This document shows positions 61,567 to 64,000 of a stretch of 64,000 bases of DNA, piece by piece. The stretch is from the NCBI GenBank assembly GCA_964397655.1, contig CAYNKA010000007.1:127535-191534 (forward strand), written 5' to 3'. The translations under genes and the position numbers were made by a program. Position 1 is the stretch's first letter. The number at the start of each line of letters is the position of its first letter. The notes under the pieces are model-generated. The model did no database searches. It was not told the DNA's origin and saw nothing but the letters and a program-made list of their open reading frames with translations. The DNA comes from CAYNKA01 sp964397655. Its GTDB lineage: Bacteria > Spirochaetota > Spirochaetia > DTKZ01.

Positions 61567-62265
61567 ATGAAACCCAAACGGTACGAACTCGTTCTCCTCG
61601 ACGCGGACGGAACCCTCTTCGACTACGACCGGACCGAGGCGAGGGCCTTGGAACTCTCCTTCGCCGGCGCGGGGATCGAATACAGGAAGGAAGATCATCT
61701 CCCCAGGTACCGGGAGGTGAACGATCGGATCTGGAAGGAGTTCGAAAACGGACTCATCTCCGCTTCGGACCTCAGGACGGAACGGTTCCGGCGATTCTTC
61801 GAGCTCGTCGGGATCGAGACGGACTGCGCGGCCTTCGGCAGGGCCTATGTGGCGAACCTCGCGGAGAGCGGATTCCTCTTCCCGGAGGCGGAGCCTCTGC
61901 TCGAACGCCTCGCTCCCCGCTTCAAGCTCGGCATGGTCACGAACGGCCTCAAGGAAGTGCAGCGGAAGCGGTTCGCCATGACTCCGGTCGAGCGGTATCT
62001 TTCCTGCATCGTGGTCTCCGACGAGGTGGGGGTCCAGAAGCCCGGCCCGGGCATTTTCGAGCATGCGCTCGAGGCCGCTGGACATTCGGACAAGTCCACG
62101 GTCATCATGGTGGGCGACAGCCTGAGCTCGGACATACGGGGAGGGGAAGCCTTCGGGATCGACACCTGCTGGTTCAATCCCTCGGGCAAGCCCAACGATT
62201 CCGCGGCGAAACCAACCTACGAAATCCGGTCCCTCTCCGAGCTTCCCGCGGTTCTCGGCCTTTAG
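61567..62265 (+). CDS. HAD-family nucleotidase (YjjG-like)
   Basis: The 232-aa protein has the HAD motifs LLDADGTLFDYD (nucleophile Asp), MVTNG, QKPGPGIF (Lys) and MVGDSLSSDIRGG. Size and cap fit YjjG 5'-nucleotidases, which dephosphorylate pyrimidine monophosphates. The start ATG has only a weak site. It follows the PAS kinase by 59 bp. Confidence 0.88.
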   Translation: MKPKRYELVLLDADGTLFDYDRTEARALELSFAGAGIEYRKEDHLPRYREVNDRIWKEFENGLISASDLRTERFRRFFELVGIETDCAAFGRAYVANLAESGFLFPEAEPLLERLAPRFKLGMVTNGLKEVQRKRFAMTPVERYLSCIVVSDEVGVQKPGPGIFEHALEAAGHSDKSTVIMVGDSLSSDIRGGEAFGIDTCWFNPSGKPNDSAAKPTYEIRSLSELPAVLGL

Positions 62266-62306
62266 TCCGCCGCGGGGGAGACTTCGTTCCGAGGCATTCT
62301 TTTCGT

Positions 62307-63503
62307 TCAGGGCTTGACGACCCGCGCGAAGACGGCCTTGAGATACCTGCCTTCGGGAAAGTCGGTCCTGACGGGATGGTCCGGGGCGGCGCCGGTCACC
62401 TTGAAAATCTGCAGTTCCACCCGCGCCTCGCCCGCGGCGTTCGCGAGGACGCTCAGGAACTGCTGTTCGCTCACGAGGCCCGAACAGGAGCAGGACACGA
62501 GGATGCCGCCCGGCCGCACGCATCCGAGCGCTAGGCGGTTGATGTCGTCGTAGGTCTTGAGAGCCCGGGGAAGTTCGTCCCGGACGCCGGCGAGTTTCGC
62601 CGGGTCAACGATGACGAGGTCGGCGTTCTCGCCCTGCGCCCCGCGGTCGCGGAGGAAATCGAAGCAGTTCCGGTGTTCATATTCGATCTCGAGGCCGTTG
62701 CGTCTGGCGTTCTCCTTCGCGACGGCGATCGCCTTTTCGTCGAGGTCTACCGAGACCACGCGTTTCGCCCCGGCTTTGGCCGCGTTGAGACCGAAACCTC
62801 CCGTGTAGCAGAAGAGGTCGAAGACCTCCTTTCCCCGGGCGAGCCGGGCGACCTCCGCCCGGTTGTCCCGCTGGTCGAGGAAATAGCCCGTCTTGTGACC
62901 GGCCGAAAAATCCACCCGCAGTGCGAGGCCGTTCTCGGTGAAGTCGGCCGAAGGCGGCGCGGGGTATTTCTTCGCGAGCTCCGCGAAGCTGACGCCCTCG
63001 TTCTTCTCGGTCTTTTCGTCGGGCCGGAAGCAGACGCGGCAGGCGGGGTAGAGCTTCTCGAGCGCTTCCGCCAGAAAGCCGGCCAGGGCGAGGTAGCCCG
63101 CGCTGAAAGGTTCCACGACGATCACCGGCCCGAATTTGTCGATTACGAGACCGGGAAAGCCGTCGGCCTCTCCGTGGACGAGCCTGTAGCCGTCGGACTT
63201 CGCGGGGATGTCCAGGATGTCCTCTCTCAGCCGCTTCGCTTCTTCGAGCCTTCGAAAAACGAAGGCGGCGTCGATTTTTTCCTTGGGGTTCTTCGTGAGG
63301 AGCCGCACCGCAACGGTCCTGCCGGGATGGTACATTCCCCGGCCTATGAGACTGCCGCCCCGGGAGTACACGTCCACGAGGCTCCCCGGCGCGAGATGCG
63401 CCCGAGGGCGGTTCACCATCTTGGCGAAGATCCAAGGATGGCGGGTATTGTAATCGGTCTTCAGGTCGATTCTGGCGGTCGGAATCCGCTGCTTTTCGTT
63501 CAT
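62307..63503 (-). CDS. rlmI: 23S rRNA (cytosine-C5) methyltransferase, RlmI-like
   Basis: This 398-aa protein has an N-terminal PUA domain (RHPWIFAKMVNR), an EEHEE-like segment and a Rossmann methyltransferase (VFDLFCYTGGFGLNAAKAGAKRV; VIVDPAKLA; SCSCSGLV, with the catalytic Cys). It is similar to RlmI/YccW, which makes m5C1962 of 23S rRNA. GAGGATTCATA precedes the ATG at 63503. Confidence 0.9.
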   Translation of the reverse strand: MNEKQRIPTARIDLKTDYNTRHPWIFAKMVNRPRAHLAPGSLVDVYSRGGSLIGRGMYHPGRTVAVRLLTKNPKEKIDAAFVFRRLEEAKRLREDILDIPAKSDGYRLVHGEADGFPGLVIDKFGPVIVVEPFSAGYLALAGFLAEALEKLYPACRVCFRPDEKTEKNEGVSFAELAKKYPAPPSADFTENGLALRVDFSAGHKTGYFLDQRDNRAEVARLARGKEVFDLFCYTGGFGLNAAKAGAKRVVSVDLDEKAIAVAKENARRNGLEIEYEHRNCFDFLRDRGAQGENADLVIVDPAKLAGVRDELPRALKTYDDINRLALGCVRPGGILVSCSCSGLVSEQQFLSVLANAAGEARVELQIFKVTGAAPDHPVRTDFPEGRYLKAVFARVVKP

Positions 63504-63623
63504 TATGAATCCTCGTCGACGTTTGCCGTCATTATACCGGTTTTTGAGTTCCTGGTGATAGGGAATTTCCTCATGCGAATTTCCGCTCCGGGTCCTTGTG
63601 CGCCACGGCGAACCTGTCGAAAT

Positions 63624-63632
63624 TGTTATAAT
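63624..63632 (+). promoter_or_regulatory. Extended -10 upstream of the small 74-aa gene
   Basis: TGTTATAAT is a perfect extended -10 element, 31 bp before the ATG. No -35 was found. Confidence 0.55.
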
Positions 63633-63663
63633 ATCTCTATCGAAGCAAGGAGCCAAGAAGATC

Positions 63664-63888
63664 ATGCTCTTCGGCAAGAAGAAATTCACCTACATCCTGG
63701 ACGGGCTGAACGCCTCCAACAAGGCGATGCTCGAAAAGGCCATGTCCGCCGTACCTTCCATCAAAGTCTTATCGATAAGCGTGTCCCAGTCCACCATCAC
63801 CGTGGAGGCGAAGAGCGAGCCCGTGGATTCGATCAAGCTCGCCGCCAAGGTCGCGGGGATCAATGTGCGAACGAAGCTCGTGGAGTGA
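63664..63888 (+). CDS. Small protein with ferredoxin-like (HMA-like) pattern
   Basis: A 74-aa protein of unknown function. The pattern of a strand (KFTYILDGL), helix (ASNKAMLEKAMSAVPS), strands and a second helix resembles HMA-type beta-alpha-beta-beta-alpha-beta folds, but the CxxC metal site is absent. The ATG at 63664 follows an AAGAAGATC stretch, with a stronger AAGGAG further away. A longer form from 63598 (GTG) is possible. Confidence 0.6.
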   Translation: MLFGKKKFTYILDGLNASNKAMLEKAMSAVPSIKVLSISVSQSTITVEAKSEPVDSIKLAAKVAGINVRTKLVE

Positions 63889-64000
63889 GCGAAAACCTAT
63901 CCGGCGCCTGAACTCGCCGCGCGGACCCGTCCTGTTGAAACTCTGTGATAATGTCACCCCTAGGACTCGATAAAAATGTCACCCTCTGAGAAAATGAGGG
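63889..64000. repeat. Direct repeat GATAA(AA)ATGTCACCC at the window edge, possible IS end
   Basis: Two copies, 63947-63960 and 63969-63984, share ATGTCACCC at a spacing of 25 bp. Repeats of this kind sit at the ends of some insertion sequences. No transposase is inside the window, so this is only a hint. Confidence 0.35.

Overview
The window looks like one contiguous piece of a high-GC, anaerobic spirochaete chromosome, most likely Spirochaetales/Treponema-like. That placement is an inference from gene content. It rests on a class III (anaerobic) ribonucleotide reductase operon, pyruvate phosphate dikinase, acetate kinase, an NfnAB-type flavin oxidoreductase pair, a sugar-binding protein whose signal peptide ends in the treponeme-like FAGGSKEE, a MinD-like ATPase with a long private C-terminus, and a double cNMP-domain Crp-like protein. 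No rRNA operon, CRISPR array or complete mobile element was seen. There is one tRNA gene.

Layout. 1-2.9 kb: a large TPR protein with a degenerate P-loop and a hotdog thioesterase. 2.9-7.0 kb: tRNA-CAT, then the leftward nrdR-nrdD-(glycyl-radical/redoxin)-nrdG operon with two NrdR boxes. 7.0-9.8 kb: a PLP-decarboxylase pseudogene, an AraC-MGMT repair protein and a DMT transporter. 9.9-13.7 kb: an XPB helicase and its partner protein. 13.9-26.1 kb: epimerase-like protein, acetate kinase, PIN-PhoH, MinD-like ATPase, UPF0303 protein, acyl-CoA synthetase, aspartate kinase, a hairpin/spacer tandem array and a JAMM-DinG helicase. 26.2-31.3 kb: groES, a TPR/SEC-C protein, a sigma-70 factor and ppdK. 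31.4-39.3 kb: carbohydrate region with galM, an HpcH aldolase, a FadR-type regulator, a split transketolase and a sugar ABC transporter that lacks its ATPase. 39.4-43.7 kb: delta-60-repeat lipoprotein, cupin, secreted protein and a GGDEF/EAL protein. 44.0-49.7 kb: nfnAB, a DHODH-like protein, a RelA/SpoT-TPR protein and an HTH-EIIA protein. 49.7-61.5 kb: signalling block with a chemoreceptor, glyA, a cNMP protein, a NarL-type regulator with a leader peptide, a hybrid kinase, Grx-FTR, RlpA and a response regulator-PP2C/STAS/PAS-kinase module. 61.6-64 kb: HAD phosphatase, RlmI-like methyltransferase, a small protein and a repeat that may be an IS edge.

The strongest unusual signal is in the ribonucleotide reductase operon. 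The 695-aa NrdD ends at its zinc site and has no glycyl-radical motif. That motif (TRIVGYY) is instead at the N-terminus of the next gene, where it is fused to a CPNC thioredoxin-like domain. This looks like a two-polypeptide class III reductase in which the radical-carrying piece travels with its own redoxin. Other notable items are an intact JAMM metalloprotease domain fused to a DinG helicase, an 84-bp hairpin array next to it, a 27-aa leader ORF coupled to a response regulator, and three genes whose promoters sit so close to the start codon that leaderless mRNAs are expected.
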